Shown here: piece by piece, positions 18,414 through 27,138 of the stretch
How the letters are laid out: each line of letters starts with the position of its first letter
How positions within the stretch are numbered: position 1 is the stretch's first letter
From: DATCMH01 sp036563505
Lineage (GTDB): Bacteria; Pseudomonadota; Alphaproteobacteria; Rhizobiales; Beijerinckiaceae
Assembly: GCA_036563505.1 (NCBI GenBank)
Contig: DATCMH010000002.1
Coordinates: 372,001-436,000 of the forward strand
Direction: 5' to 3'
DNA: 64,000 bases
Position numbers and translations under genes: made by a program
Notes under the pieces: generated by a model
The model's database searches: none
Seen by the model: only the letters and a program-made list of their open reading frames with translations
Told to the model about the DNA's origin: nothing

Positions 18414-18827
18414 TTAGACGACCCGCTCGAGGGGACGGTCGGCGCCCCACATCTTCTCGAGGTTGTAGAAGCCGCGGACCTCGGGGCGGAAGATGTGGAC
18501 GATGACGTCGCCGGCATCGATCAGCACCCAGTCGCAGGCCGGCAGGCCCTCGACCCGCGCCGGCCCATGCCCCTTGTCCTTGAGGGCCTGGACGACGCGC
18601 TCGGCGATCGCGCCCACGTGACGGTGGGAACGGCCGGAGGTCACGATCATCGTGTCGGCGATGGATGTCTTGCCGAGGAGGTCGATTTCGACCGTGTTCT
18701 CGGCTTTCATGTCTTCGAGGCAGGCCAAGGCCGTGGCCCGAAGATCCTCGTCTCGCGGAGTCTCCGCTCCGGAGGGAGGGGGAAGCGGCTGATCCGCTTC
18801 GCGCGTTGCCAGGTGGTTCAGTGCCAA
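18414..18827 (-). CDS. rsfS: Ribosomal silencing factor RsfS
   Basis: A 137-residue RsfS/Iojap family protein. It binds ribosomal protein L14 and blocks subunit joining when nutrients are scarce. The core (about 35-130) shows CLEDMKAENTVEIDL, TSIADTMIVTSGRS, HVGAIAERVVQALK, ACDWVLIDAGDVIVHIF and FYNLEKMWG. The first 30 residues are poorly conserved, and the start appears to be TTG at 18827, so the exact N-terminus is uncertain. It lies between nadD and rlmH in the usual order. Confidence 0.93.
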   Translation of the reverse strand: MALNHLATREADQPLPPPSGAETPRDEDLRATALACLEDMKAENTVEIDLLGKTSIADTMIVTSGRSHRHVGAIAERVVQALKDKGHGPARVEGLPACDWVLIDAGDVIVHIFRPEVRGFYNLEKMWGADRPLERVV

Positions 18828-18832
18828 ACCCT

Positions 18833-19510
18833 CTATGTCGACGCTTCACGGGGCGCCGCCGATCCTGAAGATAGGATCGAGGACCCCTGGATTTCAACGG
18901 CTTCGGGCCGTTGAGGTTCACGATTTCGCATCCGGATCGCCGTCGAGGACAGGCTCGAGCGCGGACCGTGCACGAAGGTCCAGGCGGGCGTGGGATGATC
19001 GGCGAGCAGCCGGCCATCGCTCTCGTCGAGCCGGAAGGGTTGCAGCGCCAGGGCCGCCCGGCCGTGCGCCGCGCGCAAGGTCCAGCCCGGGCGATCGATC
19101 ACGGCGAAGGGCATCAGCTCCGCGATCTCGCGCCAGCCGCGCCAGCGGTGGAACTGGGCGAGGTTGTCGGCCCCCATGAGCCAGACGAACCGCACGTCGG
19201 GGCAGCGCGCGCGAAGATAGGCCAGCGTGTCGAGCGTGTAGCGGACGCCGATCTCCGCCTCGAAACCGGTGACGTCAATGCGCGGATGGCGCGCGAGCCG
19301 GCGCGCGTTGGCCATACGCTCGGCCAGGGTCGGCAGCCCCGCCGTCTCCTTCAAGGGGTTGCCCGGGGTCACGAGCCACCAGACCCGGTCGAGGGCGAGC
19401 CGCTTCATCGCGAGGAGACTCACGTGCCGGTGCCCGGCATGGGCCGGATTGAACGACCCTCCGTACAGGCCGATGCGCAGGCCCGGAGCGTGGAGGGGGA
19501 GACGAACCAC
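18833..19510 (-). CDS. nadD: Nicotinate-nucleotide adenylyltransferase
   Basis: NadD joins nicotinate mononucleotide and ATP to give deamido-NAD in NAD biosynthesis. The nucleotidyltransferase motif GLYGGSFNPAHAGH (with the HxGH) opens the protein, followed by WWLVTPGNPLK, FVWLMGADNLAQFHRW and the closing SSLSSTAIRMR. The GTG at 19510 places the core about 11 residues in, as usual; the same frame stays open to a TTG at 19576, which would add a 22-residue non-conserved tail. The C-terminus is extended by some 25 residues past the core. In related genomes proA follows upstream directly; here about 2.9 kb of other DNA intervenes. Confidence 0.93.
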   Translation of the reverse strand: MVRLPLHAPGLRIGLYGGSFNPAHAGHRHVSLLAMKRLALDRVWWLVTPGNPLKETAGLPTLAERMANARRLARHPRIDVTGFEAEIGVRYTLDTLAYLRARCPDVRFVWLMGADNLAQFHRWRGWREIAELMPFAVIDRPGWTLRAAHGRAALALQPFRLDESDGRLLADHPTPAWTFVHGPRSSLSSTAIRMRNREPQRPEAVEIQGSSILSSGSAAPREAST

Positions 19511-19576
19511 GCGGATGGCGACCTCGATGACGGGCCGCCGTTCGGCGTCTCGCGCGGCGGAGCCCGAGCCTAGCAA

Positions 19577-20067
19577 GTCCGGCTGCGCGGGTTAAGCCGC
19601 GTCGAGGGCTCGATCATCGCTGTCCCCCCGCGGTTGCCATCCCTGGCGCCCGGGGCCATAGGGTCAGCCCTCCGGGGCCGGGCCAGGGCTTGCCTGCCTC
19701 AGGCAGTTTCGCCGGCGAGGGTCGTCACGATGAATATCAGCGCTCGCGTCGAAGGGGGGGTTGGCGGCTCCGGCCTGCCTTCGCGCTTCGACTACGGCGG
19801 CCTGATCGCCTGCCGTTTTTCCTCTTCTTCGCATCGCGGCGGCCCCGTACGTCAGCTTTCGCCTGATCGAGCAGCGCTTTATACGCTGGGGACGATTTCT
19901 CACCAGTCGCCAAACTCTTGGCCCCTCAAGCCGCTCATCACGATTCTTGTGCAGGCCGAGCCCAGGCTCGCGAGGCCGGCACCATGAGATGAGCACGTCG
20001 GGGCGCGAGAGAGGAGCGAACCGCAGGCCAGTGTCTGCAACGATAGAAGAACCTCTATGAGCCAAGC
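19577..20067. other. Intergenic region of about 490 bases, no supported gene
   Basis: Frames of 117 codons (plus) and 138 codons (minus) cross this stretch, but neither has recognisable motifs, a ribosome site or host-like codon choice. The composition from about 19700 onward is less GC-biased than the flanking housekeeping genes. It marks the left side of the segment separating nadD from proA. No insertion-sequence ends or target duplications could be identified by eye. Confidence 0.5.
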
Positions 20068-22116
20068 ATGATTGCCCCATTTCAGAACCGGTACTTCGTA
20101 CTCTCTGCGTACCTGCTCATCGCGGCAGCATCACTGTGGCTGCGAACGGGCTTCCCGGTCCACGCGATCGGGCCGGCCGGCCACGATGACTACCTGTTCG
20201 TAAGGAGTGCGATCCTTCTTGGCGCAGGGCAGTGGCTCGGACCATATGACAATTTAACACTTGCTAAGGGGATGTTCTATCCTCTGTTCATTCTCGCATC
20301 GAAAGTCGCAGGGCTGCCTCTCAAGCTGGCTGAGCACGTCATTTACCTTGCGGCGGCTTTGGGGTTTGCACGGCTCGCTGGCCGCTTGGCACGAAGCGAA
20401 ACGCTCGCGCTCCTGCTTTTTTTGGTTTTAGCCTGCAACCCGGTTTTGTGGACCGCGTACCTCGCCCGGGTGATACGCGAAGGTGTCTATATTGGCCTTT
20501 GCCTTGGGCTGGTTGTGCTGGCGACCGCGCTGCTCGATCCGCATAGGCGTTGGGCTGCAGGGAGCCCCGGACGAGCCGTGGCCCTTGCCGGCGTGACGGG
20601 TGTCGTCGGCGGAGCCTACTGGCTGACCCGGGAAGAGGGAATCTGGATCCTACCGACTCTAGCGTGCGTCGCTTTCATCAGTCTCGTGAGTGTCTACCTG
20701 CCGCTTGGCCTGCGCGGATCGAACCTCGTCCGGCAAGTGTTCGCCAAGTCGTCGGTGGTCGTAGCCGCCTTAGCCGTCGGTGTTGCTCTCGTCGCAATTG
20801 TGGCACAGGTTAACCGCCGTGCTTATGGCGTCGCGACCGATGTAGAGTTCAAGGCGGCGGGCTACGTCGCAGCCTATGGAGCGCTCAGCCGGGTCCGTCA
20901 CCCGCACTGGCAGCGCTATGTCGTCGTTCCGAAGGCGGTGCGCGAGGCGATCTATGCCGTGAGCCCGGCAGCGGCCGAGTTGCGCCAATCACTCGACGGT
21001 CCAAATGGGGCGGGTTGGCGCGAAGTCGGCTGCCGGCAACAGGGCATCGATCCTTGCCCGGACATCCTAGGCGGCTGGTTCATGTGGGCGCTCAGAGACG
21101 CCGCGGCGGCCGCTGGCCATCATCGGTCGGGCGGCGAGGCCGAAGCGTACTACGTAAAGCTTGCCTCGGAGATCAATGCGGCCTGTGCGGCAGGGCGCCT
21201 AGACTGTTTGCCGCCCCGTAACACCCTTCAGCCGCCGTTTAGGGACCACTACGTCAAAGATGCGCTGGCGCTTACACCGCGAATGCTCAAGCTGCTACTG
21301 CGCTTCGAAGAAGGTCGTGTTGGATCTGCCCCAAGCATCGGCAGCGCCGACCGATTGAGGCTCGTCAGCGCCATGGTCGGCCCGATCGAGCCTCCTGAGG
21401 TCATACCTGGGCGCCGCTCATTCAGCGGCTGGATCGCGTCCACCCCGAATGTTCCGGCATGGCTGGCAATCGAGGATGGGGGCCGTATGTCGAGCCACAC
21501 TATCACCTTCGCCCCGGCAGCAGACGTCGATGCAGCCATGGTTGCACGAGGTTTGGTTGGTCGTCGCTTCACGGTCGACCCTCCCTGTCAGGAAAGCGCC
21601 TGTTCCCTCATCATCGACGCGGCTGGGAGCCGGCAGAGTTTGGCCGTGGCGGGCCTAGAGCCCGGCGCTGCGATCAATCGTCCCGACCTCGTCCTCTACA
21701 TCGACGCCGTGGGCCCGCAAGGCGACTCCGCTCTCGCAGACGTTTTGCATCAGAGACGACAGCAGGCAGTTCAACGCGTGGCGCAAGCGATCACGAAGAT
21801 CTACGTCGCTGCCTCCCCTATCCTGTTTTTCACCGGTCTTGCCGGCCTATGCCTCGCGCTCGTCGCCTTTCGCAGGGATGGAGGTCGCTTCTTCCTGGCG
21901 GGTGTCGGCCTCGCGGCTGCGGGCGCCGTCGTGACTCGGATCGCGCTCTTGTCCTACCTCGATGTCACCACGATTCCTTCGCTCAACCTCCTGTATCTGT
22001 CGCCGGCCGAACCCTTCGCCCTGATCGTCGCCATGCTCGGATCCTGGTTGGGCGCAACTGCCTTCTGGACATCCCGTCAAAGCCGCCGGGGAGGAACGGG
22101 TCGGCCCGCAGCCTGA
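20068..22116 (+). CDS. Large multi-pass membrane protein, possible GT-C-type glycosyltransferase
   Basis: A 682-residue membrane protein. About eight hydrophobic helices fall in residues 8-250, followed by a large soluble region (about 255-560) and three more helices at the C-terminus (about 573-670). Just after the first helix it has an acidic pair in HDDYLFVR, similar in place to the catalytic loop of GT-C glycosyltransferases, but no family can be named with confidence. Codon use is less GC-biased than neighbours (for example a run of TTT and TTG codons near 20415), and the gene interrupts a conserved operon, so transfer is likely. Its strand is opposite to the surrounding operon. Confidence 0.65.
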   Translation: MIAPFQNRYFVLSAYLLIAAASLWLRTGFPVHAIGPAGHDDYLFVRSAILLGAGQWLGPYDNLTLAKGMFYPLFILASKVAGLPLKLAEHVIYLAAALGFARLAGRLARSETLALLLFLVLACNPVLWTAYLARVIREGVYIGLCLGLVVLATALLDPHRRWAAGSPGRAVALAGVTGVVGGAYWLTREEGIWILPTLACVAFISLVSVYLPLGLRGSNLVRQVFAKSSVVVAALAVGVALVAIVAQVNRRAYGVATDVEFKAAGYVAAYGALSRVRHPHWQRYVVVPKAVREAIYAVSPAAAELRQSLDGPNGAGWREVGCRQQGIDPCPDILGGWFMWALRDAAAAAGHHRSGGEAEAYYVKLASEINAACAAGRLDCLPPRNTLQPPFRDHYVKDALALTPRMLKLLLRFEEGRVGSAPSIGSADRLRLVSAMVGPIEPPEVIPGRRSFSGWIASTPNVPAWLAIEDGGRMSSHTITFAPAADVDAAMVARGLVGRRFTVDPPCQESACSLIIDAAGSRQSLAVAGLEPGAAINRPDLVLYIDAVGPQGDSALADVLHQRRQQAVQRVAQAITKIYVAASPILFFTGLAGLCLALVAFRRDGGRFFLAGVGLAAAGAVVTRIALLSYLDVTTIPSLNLLYLSPAEPFALIVAMLGSWLGATAFWTSRQSRRGGTGRPAA

Positions 22117-22239
22117 GCACAGCCAGGGCCTTGGCAGCTGGCAAGGTCGGCAAAGGGGCAAGTGAGCGCCAAGACTTCGAGGTTGCGCTGGGAACTCACC
22201 TTCACACAGCACGGGCCCCGACCACGTGCTCAGTTGGGG

Positions 22240-22419
22240 GCGGCGCTCGATCGAGTGCCCCTTTCTGAACCGATCGCCTTCGTCGGCACCGAGGCGGCTT
22301 TCGCCGGCTACGCGGCGGCGATGCCGGAGCTGCGCTGGACGCCGGTCGGCGCGATCGGGGGCACACGCGCCTGGAGGCTGGAGCGGGGCGCGGCCCAGAC
22401 CGGCGCCGCGACGCGCTGA
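22240..22419 (+). pseudogene. Possible 3' remnant of a host-type gene
   Basis: The last part of a plus-strand open frame reads like the tail of a normal protein (PIAFVGTEAAFAGYAAAMPE, then LRWTPVGAIGGTRAWRLE) with strong host-like GC-ending codons, in contrast to the preceding membrane protein. The upstream part of the frame (22162-22240) does not look like coding sequence. It may be the severed C-terminus of a gene truncated when the neighbouring segment arrived. The rest of the 22117-22457 gap holds nothing recognisable. Confidence 0.35.
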
Positions 22420-22457
22420 GGATCAGGCCACGCGTCGACTGAAGCGGTGCCGCACGT

Positions 22458-23747
22458 TCAGCCCCTCACCTGGCCCGAACCGCGCACCCGGTAGTTGAAG
22501 CTCGTCAGTTGCTCGACGCCGACGGGGCCGCGGGCGTGCATGCGGCCCGTCGCGATGCCGATCTCAGCCCCGAAGCCGAACTCGCCGCCGTCGGCGAACT
22601 GCGTCGAGGCGTTGTGCAGGACGATGGCCGAGTCGATCTCGGCGAGGAAGCGCGCCGCGGCAGTTTCATCTCCCGTGACGATGGCGTCGGTATGGTGCGA
22701 GCCGTAGGCCTCGACATGGGCAATCGCCGCCTCGAGCCCGTCGACAACCTTTGCCGCAATGACCGCGTCGAGGTACTCCGTGCGCCAATCCTCCTCGGTG
22801 GCGGAGGTCACCCGCGGGTCGACCGCCTGGACCGCCGCGTCGCCGCGCACGGCGCAGCCCGCCGCGAGAAGGTCCTGCACGAGGGGCGCGAGATGCGTGC
22901 CGGCGCAGGCGCGGTCGACAAGGAGCGTCTCGGCCGCGCCGCAGATGCCCGTGCGGCGCATCTTGGCGTCGAGCACGATGTTTCGCGCCATGGCGAGGTC
23001 CGCGCCCGCGTGGACGTAGACGTGGCAGTTCCCGTCGAGATGGGCGAAGACGGGGACCCGCGCCTCCTGCTGCACTCGGGCGACGAGGCTTTTGCCGCCC
23101 CGAGGCACGATGACGTCGAGGGCGCCGTCGAGCCCGGCGAGCATGTGGCCGACGCAGGCGCGGTCGGGGCTTGGGACAAGCTGGATCGCTTCCGGGGGCA
23201 ACCCCGCTGCGGCGAGCCCTTCCGACAACGCCTCGGCCAGCGCCCGCGAGGTACGAAAGCTCTCCGATCCGGCGCGCAGGATGGCCGCGTTGCCGGCTTT
23301 CAAGCACAGGGCCCCCGCGTCGGCGGTGACGTTCGGGCGACTCTCGAAGATCACGCCGACGACGCCGAGCGGCGTCGCGACCCGCTCGATGAGAAGGCCG
23401 TTCGGCCGTTCGAACGTGGCGAGCCGCCGTCCGACCGGGTCGGCCAGGGCCGCCACGCTCTCGACGCCCGCGGCCACAGCCTCGAGACGGCCCTTGTCCA
23501 GGGTCAGACGGTCGAGGAAAGCCGGGGTCTGGCCGCGCGCCTGCGCCTCCGCGACGTTCTCGGCGTTGGCGGCGAGGATCACGTCAGCCCGTGCCCGGAT
23601 CGCGGCGGCGGCCGCGCGCAAAGCCTCGTTCTTTCGCGCGGCCGGGGCGAGACCGAGCGCACGCTGCGCCGCCCGGGCCTGCCGCCCGAGACGGAGCATC
23701 AGGGCGTCGAGGGTCTCGGCCTCGACCGAGCGAAGAGGAGCGTTCAT
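22458..23747 (-). CDS. proA: Glutamate-5-semialdehyde dehydrogenase (gamma-glutamyl phosphate reductase)
   Basis: A 429-residue aldehyde-dehydrogenase-fold enzyme performing the second step of proline synthesis, NADPH-dependent reduction of gamma-glutamyl phosphate. Motifs include PLGVVGVIFESRPNVT, AGNAAILRAGSES, VPRGGKSLV, HLDGNCHVYV and the catalytic Cys segment MRRTGICGAAETLL. The C-terminal NASTQFADGGEFGFGAEIGI and HARGPVGVEQLTSF are typical. It normally forms an operon with proB; here 462 bases of repeat DNA separate them. Confidence 0.96.
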   Translation of the reverse strand: MNAPLRSVEAETLDALMLRLGRQARAAQRALGLAPAARKNEALRAAAAAIRARADVILAANAENVAEAQARGQTPAFLDRLTLDKGRLEAVAAGVESVAALADPVGRRLATFERPNGLLIERVATPLGVVGVIFESRPNVTADAGALCLKAGNAAILRAGSESFRTSRALAEALSEGLAAAGLPPEAIQLVPSPDRACVGHMLAGLDGALDVIVPRGGKSLVARVQQEARVPVFAHLDGNCHVYVHAGADLAMARNIVLDAKMRRTGICGAAETLLVDRACAGTHLAPLVQDLLAAGCAVRGDAAVQAVDPRVTSATEEDWRTEYLDAVIAAKVVDGLEAAIAHVEAYGSHHTDAIVTGDETAAARFLAEIDSAIVLHNASTQFADGGEFGFGAEIGIATGRMHARGPVGVEQLTSFNYRVRGSGQVRG

Positions 23748-24209
23748 CGATGATCTCTGGCGGCTTCTTGGGGCCGTATAGCACGGAACGGCTCATGGGG
23801 CTTCCGATCCGGCGGAGGTGGGCCCGCTTGATCCAGAGGTCTTGGGCGGATGGAGGCTTGCGGGCCTTGTGCCCGGCTCCCCCTCACCCCCGCTCCACTA
23901 CGTTCCGCTTGCTCCGCCTGCCGGTGCGCAGGCGAAGCCCTCTCCCCAGAAGGGAGAGGAGTTGAGCATCCGAGTTTCGGTTCTGCTTTCGTTGATCTGA
24001 CATCAAGGTGCGCGCTCCTCCTCTCCCGGCAGGGGAGAGGGTCGCGTCGGCGGACCGGCCGACGCGACGAGCGGAGCAACGCGCAGCGGGGGTGAGGGGG
24101 TGCTCGCCGCAGCTACCCGAGCCTACGCCCGGCAACCCCTCATCCGCCCCTTGCTGACGCAAGGGGCACCTTCCCGCCACGAGGGGAGAAGGGGAGGCGT
24201 CCGAGGCCC
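23748..24209. repeat. Repeat-filled gap between proB and proA (family A elements)
   Basis: This gap contains inverted-repeat DNA. From about 23879 to 24100 two outward blocks built on CCCCTCACCCCCGCT and GCGGGGGTGAGGGGG bracket CCCTCTCCCC and GGGGAGAGGG arms, with CCTGCCGGTGCGCAGGCGAAG inside as CTGCCGGTGCGCAGG. A second short palindrome lies at 24137-24197 (CCCTCATCCGCCCCTTG type). No gene is present. Similar blocks occur at 28956-29191, 32577-32815, 52371-52450 and 54668-54864. Confidence 0.8.
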
Positions 24210-25331
24210 CTACTCCGCGTCGAGCGCGAGATCGTCCCGGTGCACCATCTCCGCGCGCCCTGGGTAGCCGAGCACCGCCGCGATATCGCGGCTGCCGCGG
24301 CCGATGATGCGGATCGCCTCCTCCGCGTCGTAAGCGACGAGCCCGCGGCCGAGTACGGCTCCGTCCGGGGCCCGGATCGTCACCGCGTCGCCGCGGTGGA
24401 AGCCGCCCTCGACGCGGGCGACCCCGACGGGAAGCAGGCTCGCGCCGCCCTTCAAGGCCCGCGCCGCGCCGGCATCGACGTGAATGACACCCCTCGGCTC
24501 CAACGCCCCGGCGATCCAGGTCTTTCGCGCGGTGGCTGGAGTCGAGGGCGACAGGAACCAGGTGCAGCGGGCGCCGGCCGCGACCTGCCGCAGGGGATTC
24601 TTGCCCCGCCCGTCGGCGATGAGCATGTGCGTGCCGCCTGCTGCCGCGATCTTGCCCGCCTCGATCTTGGTGCGCATGCCGCCCCGCGACAGCTCGGAGG
24701 CTGCACCGCCCGCCATCGCCTCGATCGCTGGCGTGATGCGCTCGACCACGGGGATGTGCTGCGCCCCCGGGTCCCGGCCTGGCGGCGCGGTGTAGAGGCC
24801 GTCGATGTCGGAGAAGAGCACGAGGAGATCGGCGCCGATCATCGCAGCGACGCGCGCGGCGAGGCGGTCGTTGTCGCCGTAGCGGATCTCGCTCGTCGCC
24901 ACGGTGTCGTTCTCGTTGACGACCGGAACAGCCCTGAGCTCCAGGAGCTTGAGCACCGTTGCCCGGGCATTGAGGTAACGCCGCCGCTGCTCCGTGTCGT
25001 CGAGGGTTACCAGGATCTGCCCGGCGGTGACGGCGTGGTGGGCGAGCACTTCGGACCAGAGCCGGGCGAGCGCGATCTGCCCGACAGAGGCCGCCGCCTG
25101 ACTCTCCTCGAGGCGCAGGGGACCGGACGGCAGCTGGAGTACCGTGCGCCCGAGCGCGATGGCTCCCGACGACACGACGAGAACGTCCGCGCCCCGCCCG
25201 TGCAGCTCCGCGATGTCCTCGGCCAGCGCCGCGAGCCAAGCATGGTTGAGCCGCCCGCGCGCCCGGTCGACGAGAAGCGACGAGCCGACCTTCAGGACGA
25301 CGCGGCGGAACTGGGCGAGGGAGGGGGTCAC
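24210..25331 (-). CDS. proB: Glutamate 5-kinase
   Basis: A 373-residue enzyme catalysing the first, proline-inhibited step of proline synthesis. The N-terminal amino-acid kinase domain (about 1-255) shows RVVLKVGSSLLVD, VVSSGAIALG, PVVNENDTVAT, FGDNDRLAARV-like YGDNDRLAARV, LLVLFSDIDGLYT and GGMRTKIEAGKIA. A C-terminal PUA domain (about 275-365) follows. The GTG at 25331 is chosen because it overlaps the TGA of the upstream vapC gene (GTGA) and gives the family N-terminus; a longer frame to 25424 runs through vapC. ProB expression is therefore probably coupled to translation of the toxin gene. Confidence 0.93.
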   Translation of the reverse strand: MTPSLAQFRRVVLKVGSSLLVDRARGRLNHAWLAALAEDIAELHGRGADVLVVSSGAIALGRTVLQLPSGPLRLEESQAAASVGQIALARLWSEVLAHHAVTAGQILVTLDDTEQRRRYLNARATVLKLLELRAVPVVNENDTVATSEIRYGDNDRLAARVAAMIGADLLVLFSDIDGLYTAPPGRDPGAQHIPVVERITPAIEAMAGGAASELSRGGMRTKIEAGKIAAAGGTHMLIADGRGKNPLRQVAAGARCTWFLSPSTPATARKTWIAGALEPRGVIHVDAGAARALKGGASLLPVGVARVEGGFHRGDAVTIRAPDGAVLGRGLVAYDAEEAIRIIGRGSRDIAAVLGYPGRAEMVHRDDLALDAE

Positions 25332-25717
25332 GGGAAGACGGCCGCGATGTCGGTATACCGGAAATCGTCTCCCTTGTAGAGGAGAGGGGCGCCATGCACC
25401 TTGGCGACCGCGTAGGACATGCAATCCCCGAAGTTCAGACCGGCAGGGTTCTGCTGCCCTTTGCCGAAGCGCCTAAAGGCGTTGAGCGCCGCGCGGTACA
25501 TGTCGAGGCTGAAAGCGACGGGGTGGATCGACGGACGCTTGAGGAGATCGGAGATGAACGTATCGGCGTAGTCCGGCATCTTCGTCGCGAGAACCATCCG
25601 TGTCTCGAGCAGGACCGGCGTACCGAGCAAGGCTTCATGTCTTGCGATGGCTTTGACGAAGTCATCTTCCTCAGGCTCGGCGATCGCGACGAGTGCCGAG
25701 ATGTCCAGAGCGATCAT
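25328..25717 (-). CDS. vapC: VapC-type PIN-domain toxin ribonuclease
   Basis: A 129-residue PIN domain. VapC toxins cut specific tRNAs or rRNA when freed from antitoxin. Acidic catalytic-site candidates are Asp5 in MIALDISALVAI, Glu38 in LLETRM, Asp98 in NFGDCMSYAVA and Asp117/Asp118 in LLYKGDDF. The ATG at 25717 overlaps the vapB stop by four bases, while its TGA stop overlaps the proB GTG start by four bases. The longer frame upstream of 25717 is the antitoxin gene read in another frame. Confidence 0.88.
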   Translation of the reverse strand: MIALDISALVAIAEPEEDDFVKAIARHEALLGTPVLLETRMVLATKMPDYADTFISDLLKRPSIHPVAFSLDMYRAALNAFRRFGKGQQNPAGLNFGDCMSYAVAKVHGAPLLYKGDDFRYTDIAAVFP

Positions 25718-25983
25718 ATCGGAAGGCCGAACTCGTCGTACATGTCGGAATGATCCGAGGTCGCGCCCGGCCGTTTGTGCTCGGCCGCCCGGCGAGCCAG
25801 ATCCCGAAGGGCTTCGTACTCCGCGCGCTGAGTCGGCGTGAGATCGTCCAAGCGCGGCAGGCGCGATCCGAACTCGCGCAGCGCTTCGACGACGATGTCG
25901 ACGACCGGACGGTCGAGACGTTCGGCAATCACGTGCGCGAGCCTGTGCGCCTCGTCGCTGCGGATGGTGAGTTCTTTCGGCAT
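25714..25983 (-). CDS. vapB: VapB-type antitoxin
   Basis: An 89-residue antitoxin beginning MPKELTIRSDEAHRLAHVIA, the pattern of the Rv0623-like VapB family, in which a short N-terminal DNA-binding part is followed by a toxin-wrapping tail. The C-terminal region (YEALRDLARRAAEHK, then MYDEFGLPI) is the expected toxin-binding segment. The ATG at 25983 is preferred over a TTG at 26016. It overlaps vapC by four bases and lies 53 bases from the obgE stop, so the pair sits between two essential or biosynthetic genes. Confidence 0.85.
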   Translation of the reverse strand: MPKELTIRSDEAHRLAHVIAERLDRPVVDIVVEALREFGSRLPRLDDLTPTQRAEYEALRDLARRAAEHKRPGATSDHSDMYDEFGLPI

Positions 25984-26035
25984 AGGCGGGCGAGTCCTGA
26001 TGGCGAAGTCTATCAATCGTCCGAACCAGCGGCAA

Positions 26036-27076
26036 TTAAAGCGGCGCCCAGGCCTCCTGCGCCGTGGCGCCTTGCCGATCTTGCGCCCGAGCCTCGTCGA
26101 TCACGCCGAGAAGCGCGCGCAAAGCCTCCGGGACGCCCTGGCCGGAGGCGGCCGAGAGGACGATCGGGGCGCGCTTCGCCGCGCGCTTCAGGCGCGCCAC
26201 CTGCTCCTTAAGCGTGTCGGGGTCGAGGGCGTCGGCTTTCGACAAAGCCACGATCTCGGGTTTGTCGGCGAGGCCGTGGCCGTAGGACTCGAGCTCGCGG
26301 CGCACCGTCTTGTAGGCCTTGCCCGCATGCTCGCTCGTGCCTTCGACAAGGTGGAGGAGCACCCGGCAGCGCTCGACGTGGCCGAGGAAACGGTCGCCGA
26401 GCCCGGCGCCCTCGTGCGCTCCCTCGATGAGGCCCGGGATGTCGGCCAGCACGAATTCCCGGCCGTCGGACCGCACGACGCCGAGGCCCGGATGCAGGGT
26501 GGTGAAAGGGTAGTCGGCGATTTTGGGCTTCGCCGCGGTGACGGTCGCGAGGAAGGTCGATTTGCCGGCATTGGGCAGGCCGACGAGCCCCGCATCCGCG
26601 ATGAGCTTGAGGCGCAGCCAGATCCAGCGCTCCTGGCCTTCGAGGCCCGGATTGGCCCGGCGCGGGGCGCGGTTCGTGGAGGTGGTGAAGTAGGCGTTGC
26701 CGAAGCCGCCGTTGCCGCCCTTGGCGAGGAGCACGCGCTGGCCGACCTCCGTCATGTCGGCGAGCAGCGTCTCGCCATCCTCGGCGAAGACCTGGGTGCC
26801 GGCCGGAACCTTGAGCACCACGTCGGATCCCTTGCCGCCGGCCCGGTTCGCGCCCTTGCCGTGCTCGCCCTTCTGCGCCTTGAAGTGCTGCTGGTAGCGG
26901 TAGTCGATGAGGGTGTTGAGCCCTTCGACGCATTCGAGCCAGACGTCGCCGCCGCGGCCGCCGTCGCCGCCGTCCGGTCCGCCGAACTCGATGAACTTCT
27001 CGCGCCGGAACGAGACGCAGCCCGCCCCGCCGTCGCCGGAGCGGATGTAGACCTTGGCTTGATCGAGGAATTTCAT
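26036..27076 (-). CDS. obgE: GTPase ObgE/CgtA
   Basis: A 346-residue Obg-family GTPase needed for late 50S ribosome assembly and stress signalling. The glycine-rich Obg fold fills the N-terminus (about 1-158: YIRSGDGGAGCVSFRREK, GPDGGDGGRGGDVWLE). The G domain follows: G1 GLPNAGKSTF, G3 DIPGLIEGAHEGAGLG, G4 LSKADALD. There is no C-terminal OCT extension beyond about residue 335, as is common in alphaproteobacteria. It starts the conserved minus-strand block running to rppH. Confidence 0.96.
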   Translation of the reverse strand: MKFLDQAKVYIRSGDGGAGCVSFRREKFIEFGGPDGGDGGRGGDVWLECVEGLNTLIDYRYQQHFKAQKGEHGKGANRAGGKGSDVVLKVPAGTQVFAEDGETLLADMTEVGQRVLLAKGGNGGFGNAYFTTSTNRAPRRANPGLEGQERWIWLRLKLIADAGLVGLPNAGKSTFLATVTAAKPKIADYPFTTLHPGLGVVRSDGREFVLADIPGLIEGAHEGAGLGDRFLGHVERCRVLLHLVEGTSEHAGKAYKTVRRELESYGHGLADKPEIVALSKADALDPDTLKEQVARLKRAAKRAPIVLSAASGQGVPEALRALLGVIDEARAQDRQGATAQEAWAPL

Positions 27077-27138
27077 GACGGCCCGTCTCTACGGGAGCGG
27101 AACCTCAAGGGCAACGCGGGCGTCGGAACACCCGGCGT

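Noticed and set aside
19664..20080. 138-codon minus-strand frame between nadD and the membrane protein
   Set aside because: No recognisable domain, no ribosome site, irregular composition; not supported as a gene.
23879..24197. CRISPR-like appearance of repeated blocks
   Set aside because: The repeats are inverted arms of varying spacing, not regularly spaced direct repeats with unique spacers, and no cas gene is present.
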